From: Variovorax soli NBRC 106424
GTDB taxonomy: Bacteria > Pseudomonadota > Gammaproteobacteria > Burkholderiales > Burkholderiaceae_C
DNA: 43,321 nucleotides
Direction of reading: 5' to 3'
NCBI RefSeq assembly: GCF_001591385.1
Contig: NZ_BCUU01000039.1
Location: forward strand, 1-43,321
A program made the translations under genes and the position numbers. This document shows, one piece after another, positions 11,575 to 19,532 of the stretch. The notes below the pieces were generated by a model. It worked only from the letters and a program-made list of their open reading frames with translations. It made no database searches and was not told the origin of the DNA. Position 1 is the first letter of the stretch; each line of letters begins with the position of its first letter.

Positions 11575-11603
11575 AAAATAGGGGTTTGCCGGGCCGATTC
11601 AAG
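11575..11603 (-). promoter_or_regulatory. Sigma-32 (RpoH) heat-shock promoter of clpB
   Basis: Read on the minus strand, CTTGAAT (11603-11597) is followed after 12 nt by CCCCTATTTT (11584-11575). This fits the RpoH consensus CTTGAAA-N11-16-CCCCATNT with one or two mismatches. It lies about 20 nt before the clpB start codon, the place expected for the main heat-shock promoter. The resulting leader would be very short. Confidence 0.75.
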
Positions 11604-11674
11604 GGTGCCGCAGCATCCAGGGCGGCTTTTTGATCCATCTCAATCAACAACAACCGAAAGCATTGGAGTCGACG

Positions 11675-12658
11675 ATGTCCTTTTCAAGACGTGGTGTACT
11701 GACCGCAGCCATGGCCCTGGGGCCCCTCTGCGCGCTGCCCGGGCTGGCCAAGGCCCAGGGCAGCGGCACGCCCATTCGCATCCTGGTGGGCTTTCCGGCC
11801 GGCGGTGGCACCGATGCCATTGCCCGGTTGCTGGCCGAGAAACTCAAGGACGAACTGGGCTCGCCCGTGGTGGTCGAGAACCGCGGCGGCGCGGGCGGGC
11901 AGATTGCCGCGCAGGCGCTGAAGGCGGCCACCCCCGACGGGCACACGCTGTTCCTCTCGCATGACCACAGCATCTCCATCCTGCCCCAGGTGGTCAAGAA
12001 CCCCGGATTCAACCCCGCGAGCGACTTCGTGCCGGTGGCCGGCTTCGCCACGTTTGCCAACGCGCTGGCCCTGGCGGGCGGCACGCCGGCCAAGTCGATG
12101 CCCGAATACGTGGCCTGGGTACGCAACAAGAGCGGCGGCAAGGACACCATCGGCATTCCGGCGCCGGCGTCCATCCCGGAGTTCCTGGTGAAGATGGTGG
12201 GCGAGAAGTACAAGCTGGACCTGCAGAGCGCCCCCTACCGCGGCAGCGCACCGATGATGGCCGACATGCTGGGCAACCAGATCCATGCCGGCATCGGCTC
12301 GGTGCCCGACTTCATCGAGAACCACAAGGCGGGCAAGCTGCGCATCGTGGCCACCATCGGCGCCAAGCGCCAGGCGCTCTTGCCGCAGGTGCCCACCTTT
12401 GCCGAACTGGGCTTCACCAACCTGGACGACCTGCCCTACTACGGCATCTTTGCGCCGGTAGGCACGCCGCAGGCCTTCATCGACCGCTTCGGCGCGGCGC
12501 TGGCCAAGGTGGTGGCCATGCCCGATGTGAAGGAGCGGCTGACCGCGCTGGGCCTCACGGTGGGCTACGAACCGCAGGGCCAGTTCTCCGGGCGCGTGCG
12601 GACCTACACGCAGACCTGGGAGCGCATCATCAAGGCGAGCGGCTTCAAAGCGCAGTAG
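11675..12658 (+). CDS. Bug/TctC-family tripartite tricarboxylate transporter receptor
   Basis: This 327-residue periplasmic binding protein has a signal peptide containing SRRGVL, which could be used by Tat rather than Sec. The ligand-pocket motif GFPAGGGTDAIAR and the following VVVENRGGAGG are the hallmarks of Bug receptors, which bind carboxylates with few contacts to their side chains. The ATG at 11675 has GGAG 6 nt upstream. No TctA or TctB membrane genes are nearby, so it is an orphan receptor. It lies between clpB and moaE, on the opposite strand to both. Ligand unknown. Confidence 0.93.
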   Translation: MSFSRRGVLTAAMALGPLCALPGLAKAQGSGTPIRILVGFPAGGGTDAIARLLAEKLKDELGSPVVVENRGGAGGQIAAQALKAATPDGHTLFLSHDHSISILPQVVKNPGFNPASDFVPVAGFATFANALALAGGTPAKSMPEYVAWVRNKSGGKDTIGIPAPASIPEFLVKMVGEKYKLDLQSAPYRGSAPMMADMLGNQIHAGIGSVPDFIENHKAGKLRIVATIGAKRQALLPQVPTFAELGFTNLDDLPYYGIFAPVGTPQAFIDRFGAALAKVVAMPDVKERLTALGLTVGYEPQGQFSGRVRTYTQTWERIIKASGFKAQ

Positions 12659-12686
12659 CTGCTGCGCGCCCCCAGGCGCTGTTGAA

Positions 12687-13163
12687 TCAGGCGTTCGTGG
12701 ACTCGATGCCCCAGCGGGCCAGCGCCTTGTCGTCGGCCACGCGGGCATCGACCCAGCGCGCGCCTTCGGGCGTGTCTTCCTTCTTCCAGAACGGCGCCTG
12801 GGTCTTCAGGTAGTCCATGAGGAACTCGCAGGCCTGGAAGCTTTCGCCGCGGTGGGCGGAGGTGACGGCCACCATCATGATCTGGTCCAGCGGCTGCAGC
12901 AGGCCCACGCGGTGGATCACCCGGGCGCCCAGGATGTCGAAGCGCCGGTGCGCCTCGTCGATCATGGCCTCGATGGCTTTTTCGGTCATGCCGGGGTAGT
13001 GCTCCAACTCCATGGAAGCCACCGCACTGCCATCGTTGCGGTCGCGCACGGTGCCGATGAAGCTGCACACCGCGCCCACCTGGGCGTCCTGGCCGCGCAG
13101 CGCCGCGATCTCGGCCTGCAGGTCGAAGTCCTGTGTCTGGATGAAAACGCGCGGCTGGCTCAT
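12687..13163 (-). CDS. moaE: Molybdopterin synthase catalytic subunit MoaE
   Basis: This 158-residue protein is the large subunit of molybdopterin synthase, which inserts two sulfurs, carried as thiocarboxylate on MoaD, into cyclic pyranopterin monophosphate. Family signatures seen are GAVCSFIGTVRD, LEHYPGM, TSAHRGESFQACEFLMDYLK and PFWKKE, which holds catalytic lysines. The ATG at 13163 is preferred over an upstream start at 13196 because it matches family length. Its usual partner moaD lies about 7.6 kb away at 20809-21066 on the same strand, which is unusual. Confidence 0.95.
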   Translation of the reverse strand: MSQPRVFIQTQDFDLQAEIAALRGQDAQVGAVCSFIGTVRDRNDGSAVASMELEHYPGMTEKAIEAMIDEAHRRFDILGARVIHRVGLLQPLDQIMMVAVTSAHRGESFQACEFLMDYLKTQAPFWKKEDTPEGARWVDARVADDKALARWGIESTNA

Positions 13164-13235
13164 GGTCCGAATTGTGGCACCTGGGAGAAACCGCACCCGG
13201 GTCGATAAGATGAGGTCGACACCGGGAGCCCAGAC

Positions 13236-13574
13236 ATGTCACTCACTCTGCTGCTGCGCTGCCGCGATCTCGAAGAGACGCGCGAGTTCTATCACGCGGT
13301 GCTGGGCTTCCACACCATGGAGTCGGCGCAAAGCACACTCACTGTCGAGAAGGAAGGCGGCAAGCTGATCTTCACCACACAGGACCTTTGGGCCACCGGG
13401 CCCGGGTTCTCGGGCACCATCTATTTCTCCGTGGCCGATGTCGAAGGCTTCTGGAACGCGGTCAAGGACAAGACGCCGGTCGCCTGGCCGATTCAGGACA
13501 TGCCCTACGGCGCCCGCGAGTTCGGTCTGCGCGACTGCAACGGCTACCTCCTTGCCTTCCGGCAGGCGGAGTAG
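13236..13574 (+). CDS. VOC (glyoxalase/bleomycin resistance) family protein
   Basis: This 112-residue single-domain VOC protein has the paired beta-alpha-beta-beta-beta modules: LLLRCRDLEETREFYHAVLGF at the start and the second module ending FGLRDCNGYLLAF. Members bind a metal and act on small molecules, or sequester drugs; two half-domains from a dimer complete the site. The glutamate usual near the end of the last strand is not evident (ALAF-type ending), so metal binding is uncertain. The gene starts 73 bp from moaE on the opposite strand and ends at a hairpin terminator. Function unknown. Confidence 0.8.
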   Translation: MSLTLLLRCRDLEETREFYHAVLGFHTMESAQSTLTVEKEGGKLIFTTQDLWATGPGFSGTIYFSVADVEGFWNAVKDKTPVAWPIQDMPYGAREFGLRDCNGYLLAFRQAE

Positions 13575-13733
13575 CCCGATCGCAACACCGTCGGCCGCAC
13601 GGGGCCGTTACACTGCCGCCATGCCCGCCCGCATTGCCCAGCTGCCAGCACCCTCGTTTGAGGGCTGTGCATCCGTGCTGGTGCGCATCTCGGGCAAAGC
13701 CTCCAAAAAACCTGAGCTCGTCTGACCGGAGCT

Positions 13734-13774
13734 CCGGTTCCGTCGTCGGATGAGCGACGGAACCGGCTGGTTTT
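13734..13774 (+). terminator. Rho-independent terminator candidate
   Basis: A perfect 12-bp stem (CCGGTTCCGTCG at 13734-13745 with its complement at 13755-13766) has a 9-nt loop and is followed by CTGGTTTT. The T tract is short. It lies 160 nt after the VOC gene and before the DapA-family gene. The rest of 13575-13865 shows no convincing gene. Confidence 0.6.
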
Positions 13775-13865
13775 CCTCACCCCATTTCCCCGCCTGTGCT
13801 GTGCGCGCGTTCGACGATGGTTCTTCCATCGGTCGATTCATCCTGTTCGAAACAAAGGACTTCGC

Positions 13866-14756
13866 GTGCAACCACAGCAACCCACTTCAAGCGCCGCCCC
13901 GGATTTCTCCGGCCTCTGGATTCCCCTGGTCACACCCTTTCGCGGCGGCGCGGTGGACCACGCGGCGCTGGCCGCCCTCACCCGCCGCCTGGCCGCCACC
14001 GGCATCGCCGGCTTCGTGGTCTGCGGCTCCACCGGCGAAGCCGCCGCGCTCGATGAAGACGAGCAGCTGGCCGTGCTCGACACAGTGATCGAAGCCGCGC
14101 CCGAACTGCCGCGGATGATGGGCGTGAGCGGCTACCACCTGGGCAAGATGCTGGCCTGGGTCGACCGCCTGTTCTCGCGGCCGCTGGCCGGGCTGCTGGT
14201 GCCTGCGCCGAGCTACATCCGCCCGTCGCAGGCCGGCTTGATCCATTGGTTCGAGACGATTGCGCAGGCCAGCGAGGCGCCGGTCGTCGTCTACGACATT
14301 CCCTACCGCACCGGCGCCACGCTGTCTCTCGAGACCCTGCTGGCGTTGGCGGCGCATCCGCGCATCCGCGCCATCAAGGACTGCGGCGGCGATGCCCGCA
14401 AGACGCAGGCGCTGATCACCGACGGCCGCCTGCAGGTGCTGGCCGGGGAAGACGGGCAGATCTTCACCACCATGGCCCTGGGCGGCGCCGGCGCGATTGC
14501 GGCCAGTGCCCACCTGAAGACGGAGCGCTTCGTGCAGGTGATCGACGACATCCGGCAAGGCCGGCTGGCACGCGCCCGCGAACACTGGCAGCCCCTGCTG
14601 CCGCTCGTCGAGCTGCTGTTCGCAGAACCGAACCCCGGCCCGCTCAAGGCGGCGCTGGCGCACGAAGGTTGGATTGCCGACGAACTGCGCCTGCCGATGA
14701 CGCCGGCAGGCGCTTCGCTGCGGGTGCAGGTGGAGCAGGCGCTGCGCCGGCTCTAG
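13866..14756 (+). CDS. Dihydrodipicolinate synthase / N-acetylneuraminate lyase family aldolase
   Basis: This 296-residue class I aldolase has a TIM barrel. GSTGE is at 54-58 (the carboxylate-binding GTTGE loop), YDIPYRTG carries Tyr143 and Arg146, and IKDCGGD carries the Schiff-base Lys171. The family condenses or cleaves pyruvate with an aldehyde; true DapA makes the lysine precursor HTPA. The motifs IKDCGGD and YDIPYRTG differ somewhat from canonical DapA (IKEASG, YNVPSRT). Together with its neighbourhood of receptors and BKACE, this suggests a catabolic pyruvate-releasing aldolase, but a DapA paralogue cannot be excluded. It starts with GTG, with no strong ribosome site. Confidence 0.85.
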   Translation: MQPQQPTSSAAPDFSGLWIPLVTPFRGGAVDHAALAALTRRLAATGIAGFVVCGSTGEAAALDEDEQLAVLDTVIEAAPELPRMMGVSGYHLGKMLAWVDRLFSRPLAGLLVPAPSYIRPSQAGLIHWFETIAQASEAPVVVYDIPYRTGATLSLETLLALAAHPRIRAIKDCGGDARKTQALITDGRLQVLAGEDGQIFTTMALGGAGAIAASAHLKTERFVQVIDDIRQGRLARAREHWQPLLPLVELLFAEPNPGPLKAALAHEGWIADELRLPMTPAGASLRVQVEQALRRL

Positions 14757-14769
14757 AAGCGGCCACGGC

Positions 14770-15753
14770 TCAGTTGTTCAGGCGGATGTCGAAGGCCTTG
14801 ACGATGGCGCCGTTGCGCTCGTACTCGGCCTTCACCGACTGGGCCAGCTTGTCGGCCGGCTGGTCTTCGACCGGGTCGAAGCCGTTGGCGGCCAGGCGCT
14901 CGCGCACCTTGGGGTTGGCGCCGATGCGCGCCAGAGCCGCGTGCATCTTCGCGACGAGTTCGGGCGAGGTTCCGCTGGCGGCGATCACGCCCATCCAGTT
15001 GCCGAAGTCCAGCTCCGGATAGCCCTGCTCCGCCATCGTGGGCACGCCGGGCAGCTGAGGCGAACGCGACTTGGCCGCCACGCCGAAGACCTTGAGCTTG
15101 CCGCTGGCAATCATCGCCTTGGAGGTGGTGAGGCCGTCGAACATGACCGGAATGCGGCCGGCCATGAGCTCGACCAGCGCCGGCGGCGACCCCGGGAAGG
15201 GCACGTGCTGCAGGTCCAGGCCCGCCTTCTGGCTGAAGATCAGCCCGGCGTACTGCGAACTCGTGCCGGCGCTGTAGGACGCGAAGTTGCCGCCCGGGTG
15301 GCTCTTGAAGTAAGCCACCAGGCTCTTCACGTCCGTGGCCGGCAGCGTGGGCGAGCCGACCAGCACCATGGTGCCCTTGGCCAGCGCCGCGACCGGCGTC
15401 ACGTCCTTGAGCGGATCGAAATTGCTCTTGAGCACATGCGGCACCTCGGTCAGCACGTTGCTGGCGCACACCAGCAGCGTCTGGCCGTTGGCCGGCGCGG
15501 CGCGCAGCGCCTGCACGGCGATGGCACCGCCGGCACCGGGCTTGTTCTCCACCACCACCGGCTGGCCGATCTCGGCGGACAGCTGGTCGCTGATCAGGCG
15601 CGCGAACACGTCGGCCGTGCCGCCGGCCGGCGCGGGCACCAGCAGCTTCACGGGCTTGTCGGTCCACGCCAGCGCGTTCTGGCCGGCCAGCAGGGCTGCG
15701 GCGGCCAGGGCGAGCGCGCAGCGGCGGTTGATGAGGGCGGTGGGGAATTTCAT
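14770..15753 (-). CDS. Bug/TctC-family receptor controlled by the neighbouring AraC regulator
   Basis: This 327-residue Bug receptor has a signal peptide (ending about NALA) and the pocket motif LVPAPAGGTADVFAR, followed by VVVENKPGAGGAIA. The ATG at 15753 has AGGAG 10 nt upstream; a longer in-frame extension runs into the AraC gene and is rejected. It lies 128 bp downstream of the AraC gene but has its own upstream tandem direct repeat (15812-15849) identical in pattern to that before the BKACE operon. It is therefore very likely part of the same regulon. It converges with the aldolase gene, 13 bp apart. Confidence 0.93.
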   Translation of the reverse strand: MKFPTALINRRCALALAAAALLAGQNALAWTDKPVKLLVPAPAGGTADVFARLISDQLSAEIGQPVVVENKPGAGGAIAVQALRAAPANGQTLLVCASNVLTEVPHVLKSNFDPLKDVTPVAALAKGTMVLVGSPTLPATDVKSLVAYFKSHPGGNFASYSAGTSSQYAGLIFSQKAGLDLQHVPFPGSPPALVELMAGRIPVMFDGLTTSKAMIASGKLKVFGVAAKSRSPQLPGVPTMAEQGYPELDFGNWMGVIAASGTSPELVAKMHAALARIGANPKVRERLAANGFDPVEDQPADKLAQSVKAEYERNGAIVKAFDIRLNN

Positions 15754-15811
15754 GATGGCTTGTCTCCTGTTTTCCTTGGGGCCGAATCTTCGGGGCGAGC
15801 CGCTCCAGGTC

Positions 15812-15849
15812 CTTTGCTTTTCGCGCCACCGGCTTTGCTTTTCGTGCCA
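15812..15849 (-). promoter_or_regulatory. Tandem direct-repeat operator upstream of the Bug gene (AraC-type)
   Basis: On the minus strand TGGCACGAAAAGCAAAG (15849-15833) and TGGCGCGAAAAGCAAAG (15828-15812) repeat with 21-bp period and one mismatch. AraC-family dimers commonly bind two direct half-sites two helical turns apart. The proximal repeat ends about 58 bp before the ATG at 15753, a position suited to activation. The same motif occurs at 16941-16980. Confidence 0.75.
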
Positions 15850-15881
15850 GTGAGTGAAAACACCAAGAGGGAGAGCCGGCC

Positions 15882-16910
15882 TCAGATCGGCCGTGCCGCC
15901 TTGCGCCGGACCTGCTTGGCACCGGTGCCTGCGCGCCACGCTTCGGGCGAACAGCCGAAACGCGCGCCGAACCAGCGCGTGAAGGCGCTGTGCGTGGTGT
16001 AGCCCAGCAGCGAGGCCACCTGCCCCAGGCTGTAGCGGGTGCTGCCGACATAGCGCTGCGCCAGTTCGTGGCGGACTTCGCCCAGCAGGTCGCTGAAGCT
16101 CGCCCCCCGCTCGTCCAGCGCACGCTGCAGCGTGCGCATGCTCAGGCCCAGGCCCTGCGCCACCGACTCGCAGGTCGCGCGGCCGGAGGGCAATATCAGG
16201 TAGATGGCCTTGCGCACCGCCTGGTCGATGGGTTGCTCCTGCGCCGCCGGCAGGGCGTCGACCATCGTCAGCGCATAGCGCGCCAGCACCGGATCGGCGG
16301 AAGGGTTGGGCACGTCCAGGTCGGCGGCGCGGCAGACGATGCCGGTGAACTCCGCATCGAATTCCACCCGGCAGCGAAACAGCCGCCGATGTGTGGTGGT
16401 GTCGGCCGGCGCCCCGTGCGCGAAACACACGCTCACCGGCTTCCAGCGCTCGCCCAGCAGCGCCCCGCACATGCGAAAGAGCACGCCGATGGCCAGCTCC
16501 ACCGACTGGCGCGCCGGCACCGGTGCCATCAGGTCCTCGCGCAGGATGACCATCTCACCCGCATCTTCCAGCTGCATGGCCAGCGACTCGTTGAGCATGT
16601 GCACATGGCCGATGAGCGTGAGCAGCACGTGCCGCAGCGTCGGCTGATGGATGAGCAGCAGGCCCACCACGCCGAAGTTCGACAGCTGCCGCTGCTCGGC
16701 CATGCGCAGTCCGATGGATTCGCAGCCCGTTGCGCGGGCGGTGTCTTCCAGCAGCTGGGCCACGACGCGCGACTCGATGAGCTGGTCCGGGTCGCGGATC
16801 TGGGCGCTGCGCAGGCCGGCGCGGCGCAGCGCCGCGGCCGGGTCGTAGCCCAGCTCGCGAACAACCTCTGAAAAGTTGGTGAGGGCTGCCGCACGCACCC
16901 GAGCGCCCAT
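15882..16910 (-). CDS. AraC-family transcriptional regulator
   Basis: This 342-residue protein has an N-terminal ligand domain of the arabinose-binding-like type (about 20-190, with NFGVVGLLLIHQPTLR). The C-terminal double helix-turn-helix (about 240-330) shows CESVAQGLGLSMRTLQRAL and then VASLLGYTTHSAFTRWF. The ATG at 16910 has a perfect AGGAGG 7 nt upstream, which decides the start. It is divergent from the BKACE operon and upstream of a Bug gene; both flanking promoters carry the same tandem repeat, so it very likely activates both in response to the substrate. The effector is unknown. Confidence 0.93.
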   Translation of the reverse strand: MGARVRAAALTNFSEVVRELGYDPAAALRRAGLRSAQIRDPDQLIESRVVAQLLEDTARATGCESIGLRMAEQRQLSNFGVVGLLLIHQPTLRHVLLTLIGHVHMLNESLAMQLEDAGEMVILREDLMAPVPARQSVELAIGVLFRMCGALLGERWKPVSVCFAHGAPADTTTHRRLFRCRVEFDAEFTGIVCRAADLDVPNPSADPVLARYALTMVDALPAAQEQPIDQAVRKAIYLILPSGRATCESVAQGLGLSMRTLQRALDERGASFSDLLGEVRHELAQRYVGSTRYSLGQVASLLGYTTHSAFTRWFGARFGCSPEAWRAGTGAKQVRRKAARPI

Positions 16911-16940
16911 CGCGGTACCTCCTGTGGCTGCCGGCCATTC

Positions 16941-16980
16941 TGGCATGAAAAGCAAAGCGGCTGGCATGGATTGCAAAGCG
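16941..16980 (+). promoter_or_regulatory. Tandem direct-repeat operator between the AraC gene and the BKACE operon
   Basis: TGGCATGAAAAGCAAAG (16941-16957) and TGGCATGGATTGCAAAG (16962-16978), each followed by CG or CGC, repeat with 21-bp period. The second copy would overlap a -35 position if TACAGT at 16999-17004 is the -10 hexamer of the BKACE operon, the usual class II AraC arrangement. The first copy is 31 bp from the AraC start codon, so autoregulation is possible. Confidence 0.78.
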
Positions 16981-17054
16981 CGGCCGCGCGGCAATTTCTA
17001 CAGTGCGGCACACGGGACATCCACCGATCCACATCCACCCAACGGAGACATGCA

Positions 17055-18113
17055 ATGAACTTCCTCGACGGCCACCTCTACCCCGAAAACCAGCAGCCGC
17101 TGATCATCACCGCCGCGCCCTACGCACCGTCGTGGGTGCCTTCCGACTTCCCGGAAGACATCCCGGTCACGATGGAGCAGCAGATCCAGAAGGCGGTGGA
17201 CTGCTACAACGCCGGCGCCACCGTGCTGCACCTGCATGTGCGCGAGCTGGACGGCAAGGGCTCCAAGCGCCTGTCCAAGTTCAACGAGCTGATCGCCGGC
17301 GTGCGCAAGGCGGTGCCCGAGATGATCATCCAGGTGGGCGGCTCCATCAGCTTCGCGCCCGAGACCGAAGGCGCCGCCGCCAAGTGGCTGTCGGACGACA
17401 CGCGCCACATGCTGGCCGAGCTCGAGCCCACGCCCGACCAGGTGACGGTGACCATCAACACCTCGCAGATGAACGTGGTCGAGCACTGGGACGACGCCGA
17501 CACCCGGGGCACCTCGATGGAAGACCCCGAGGTCTACAACGCCTACAAGGAAATGACCGTGCCGGCGCAACCCGGCTGGGCCGAGGAGCACATCCGCCGC
17601 CTGAACAAGGCCGGCATCCAGAGCGCCTTCCAGTGCTACAACATCAACAGCTTCGAATCGGTGGAACGCCTGATGCGCCGCGGCATCTACAAGGGCCCGC
17701 TGGTGATGAACTGGGTGGCCATCGGCGGCGGCATGGACGCGCCCAACATCTACAGCCTGGCCCACTTCGTGCGCGCCGTGCCGGACGGCGCCGTGCTCAC
17801 CGTGGAAAGCTCCATGCGCAACGTGCTGCCCGTCAACATGATGGGCATCGCCATGGGCCTGCATGTGCGCACCGGCATCGAGGACAACCTCTGGAACCAG
17901 TCGCGCACCGAGAAGATGAGCACCGTCAAGCAGGTGGAACAGCTGGTGCGCATCTCGCGCGAGTTCGGCCGCCCCATCGCCACGGCCAAGGAAGCGCGCG
18001 AGATCAGCAAGATCGGCGTGTTCTACGAAACGACGGAAGAGTCGCTCCTGGCCAACGGCTTCGCGCCCAACCGCAAGGGCGCGCAGCAAGGCTTCCTGCG
18101 CAAGGCCGCCTGA
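17055..18113 (+). CDS. Beta-keto acid cleavage enzyme (BKACE, DUF849 family)
   Basis: This 352-residue TIM-barrel protein belongs to the BKACE family, which uses zinc and acetyl-CoA to cleave a beta-keto acid into acetoacetate and a new acyl-CoA. The zinc motif HLHVR (His59, His61, Arg63) and the distal GLHVRTGIEDN (His270, Arg272, Glu276, Asp277) are both present, so it should be active. It is longer than the roughly 275-310 residues usual for the family and its N-terminus reads ITAAPYAP, so it belongs to a divergent subgroup. GGAG lies 7 nt before the ATG. It is the first gene of the operon controlled by the tandem repeat. Confidence 0.9.
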   Translation: MNFLDGHLYPENQQPLIITAAPYAPSWVPSDFPEDIPVTMEQQIQKAVDCYNAGATVLHLHVRELDGKGSKRLSKFNELIAGVRKAVPEMIIQVGGSISFAPETEGAAAKWLSDDTRHMLAELEPTPDQVTVTINTSQMNVVEHWDDADTRGTSMEDPEVYNAYKEMTVPAQPGWAEEHIRRLNKAGIQSAFQCYNINSFESVERLMRRGIYKGPLVMNWVAIGGGMDAPNIYSLAHFVRAVPDGAVLTVESSMRNVLPVNMMGIAMGLHVRTGIEDNLWNQSRTEKMSTVKQVEQLVRISREFGRPIATAKEAREISKIGVFYETTEESLLANGFAPNRKGAQQGFLRKAA

Positions 18114-18127
18114 GGAGGGTTCGAGCG

Positions 18128-18538
18128 ATGCGAAGCGACCAATCCCCGCCGCCGCCCGCCACGCCCATCTGCGACGCCATGCGTGCCGCCGGCCAGTGGA
18201 ACCGCAACTGGGAGCCCATGGCGCAGCTGGACGCGCAGTGGACCGAGAAGTTCATGTCCATGGTGAGCGCGCCTTTGAATTCCGGCGTGATCGATCCCAA
18301 GACCTTCGAGCTGCTGGCCATTGCCGTCGACGCATCGGTGACCCACATGTACGGCCCCGGCGTGCGCCGCCACATCCGCCGCGCGCTGGCGCTGGGCGTG
18401 ACGCCGGAGGAAATCACCGCCGTGCTGCAGCTCACCGCCACCCTGGGCCTGCACACCATGAGCCTGGCGGCGCCGATCCTGGTCGAGGAGATGGAGAACC
18501 ATCGCCGCGGCGAGTTCTCCGACGTGAGCGAGGGCTGA
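18128..18538 (+). CDS. Carboxymuconolactone-decarboxylase (AhpD-like) family protein lacking CxxC
   Basis: This 136-residue all-helical protein fits the CMD family in the core THMYGPGVRRHIRRALALG followed by TPEEITAVLQL. In AhpD-type members this stretch has a CxxC redox pair; here no cysteine is present at that place, so peroxidase activity is unlikely and a decarboxylase or lactone-type role is more plausible (inference). It starts 14 nt after the BKACE stop, with GAGGAGG upstream of the ATG, and is followed 4 nt later by the Bug gene. It is clearly cotranscribed with both. Confidence 0.85.
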   Translation: MRSDQSPPPPATPICDAMRAAGQWNRNWEPMAQLDAQWTEKFMSMVSAPLNSGVIDPKTFELLAIAVDASVTHMYGPGVRRHIRRALALGVTPEEITAVLQLTATLGLHTMSLAAPILVEEMENHRRGEFSDVSEG

Positions 18539-18542
18539 AGCC

Positions 18543-19532
18543 ATGCGCACCTTGCTGCCCAATGCCGCGCGCCGCGCGTGCGTGGTGGCGCTGCTGTCCA
18601 CGCTCGCGTGGAGCGGTGCCCATGCCCAGGCCGCCTGGCCCAGCCGCCCCATCCGCCTGCTGATTCCGGCGCCCGCCGGCGGCGCGTCGGACATGATCGC
18701 GCGCACTGTTGCCGAGAGCGTTCGCGCCAGCACCGGCCAGGCCGTGATCGTCGACAACAAGCCGGGCGCCGGCGGCCTCATCGCCGTGGACGCCATGCTG
18801 AGCGCGCCGCACGACGGCTACACCTTCGTGCTCTCGCCCAACTCGCTGGTAACCGAAGGCCCCTACAGCTACAAGTTCCGTATCGACCCGCACAAAGACC
18901 TGGCACCGGTGGCCGAGGTGGCCAAGGTGGCGCTGGTGCTGGTGACCAACCCCAGCCTGCCGATCCGCAACATGGCGGAGATGGTGGCGTACGTGAAGGC
19001 CAACCCCGGCAAGGCCACCTACGCGTCGTACAGCCCCGGCTCGCTGTCGCACATCGAAGGGCTGCAGCTCAACCGCGCCGCCGGCCTGGACATGGAGCAC
19101 GCCGGCTACAAGGGCTCGCCGCCTGCGCTGCAGGACGTGATGGGCGGGCAGGTGCAGTTCATGTTCGACGGCATGGGCACGTCGCTGCCGCTGATCAAGG
19201 CCGGCAAGCTCAGGCCGCTGGCGGTGACTTCGCCGCAGCGCTCGCCCTTCCTGCCGGAGGTGCCGACGCTGGCCGAGCTGGGCTATGCGGGCCTCACGCA
19301 GACCATGGGCACGGGCGTGTGGTCCACCCCCGATGTGCCGGCCGAGATCCGCGGCAAGCTGCGCGCGGAACTGCAGAAGGCCATCGCCACGCCGGCCGTG
19401 CGCGAACAGCTGCAGGCCCTGGGCATGGAAACCGCCAACCCCGCCCAGAGCACCGAGGAATGGACCCGCGCACTGAAGCGCGACTACGAGCACACCGGCC
19501 AGCTGCTGCGCTCGATCGACTACAAGCCATGA
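18543..19532 (+). CDS. Bug/TctC-family receptor in the BKACE operon
   Basis: This 329-residue periplasmic receptor has a signal peptide (ending about AHAQA), the pocket motif LIPAPAGGASDMIAR and VIVDNKPGAGGLIA. It sits 4 nt after the CMD-like gene and overlaps the next gene by 4 bp (ATGA). Placement inside a catabolic operon suggests it captures the pathway substrate or a precursor, a carboxylate. It resembles the receptor at 14770-15753 along its length (PVAALAK/PVAEVAK, TYASYSPG/NFASYSAG), and both are under the same operator type, so they may bind related ligands. Confidence 0.94.
   Translation: MRTLLPNAARRACVVALLSTLAWSGAHAQAAWPSRPIRLLIPAPAGGASDMIARTVAESVRASTGQAVIVDNKPGAGGLIAVDAMLSAPHDGYTFVLSPNSLVTEGPYSYKFRIDPHKDLAPVAEVAKVALVLVTNPSLPIRNMAEMVAYVKANPGKATYASYSPGSLSHIEGLQLNRAAGLDMEHAGYKGSPPALQDVMGGQVQFMFDGMGTSLPLIKAGKLRPLAVTSPQRSPFLPEVPTLAELGYAGLTQTMGTGVWSTPDVPAEIRGKLRAELQKAIATPAVREQLQALGMETANPAQSTEEWTRALKRDYEHTGQLLRSIDYKP

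Noticed and set aside
13621..13725. Small frame of 34 codons after the VOC gene
   Set aside because: No ribosome site, no recognisable features and it runs toward the terminator stem.
14770..16470. A single fused AraC/Bug protein on the minus strand
   Set aside because: The 5' part of this frame is the AraC gene in another frame; signal peptide and AGGAG fix the Bug start at 15753.
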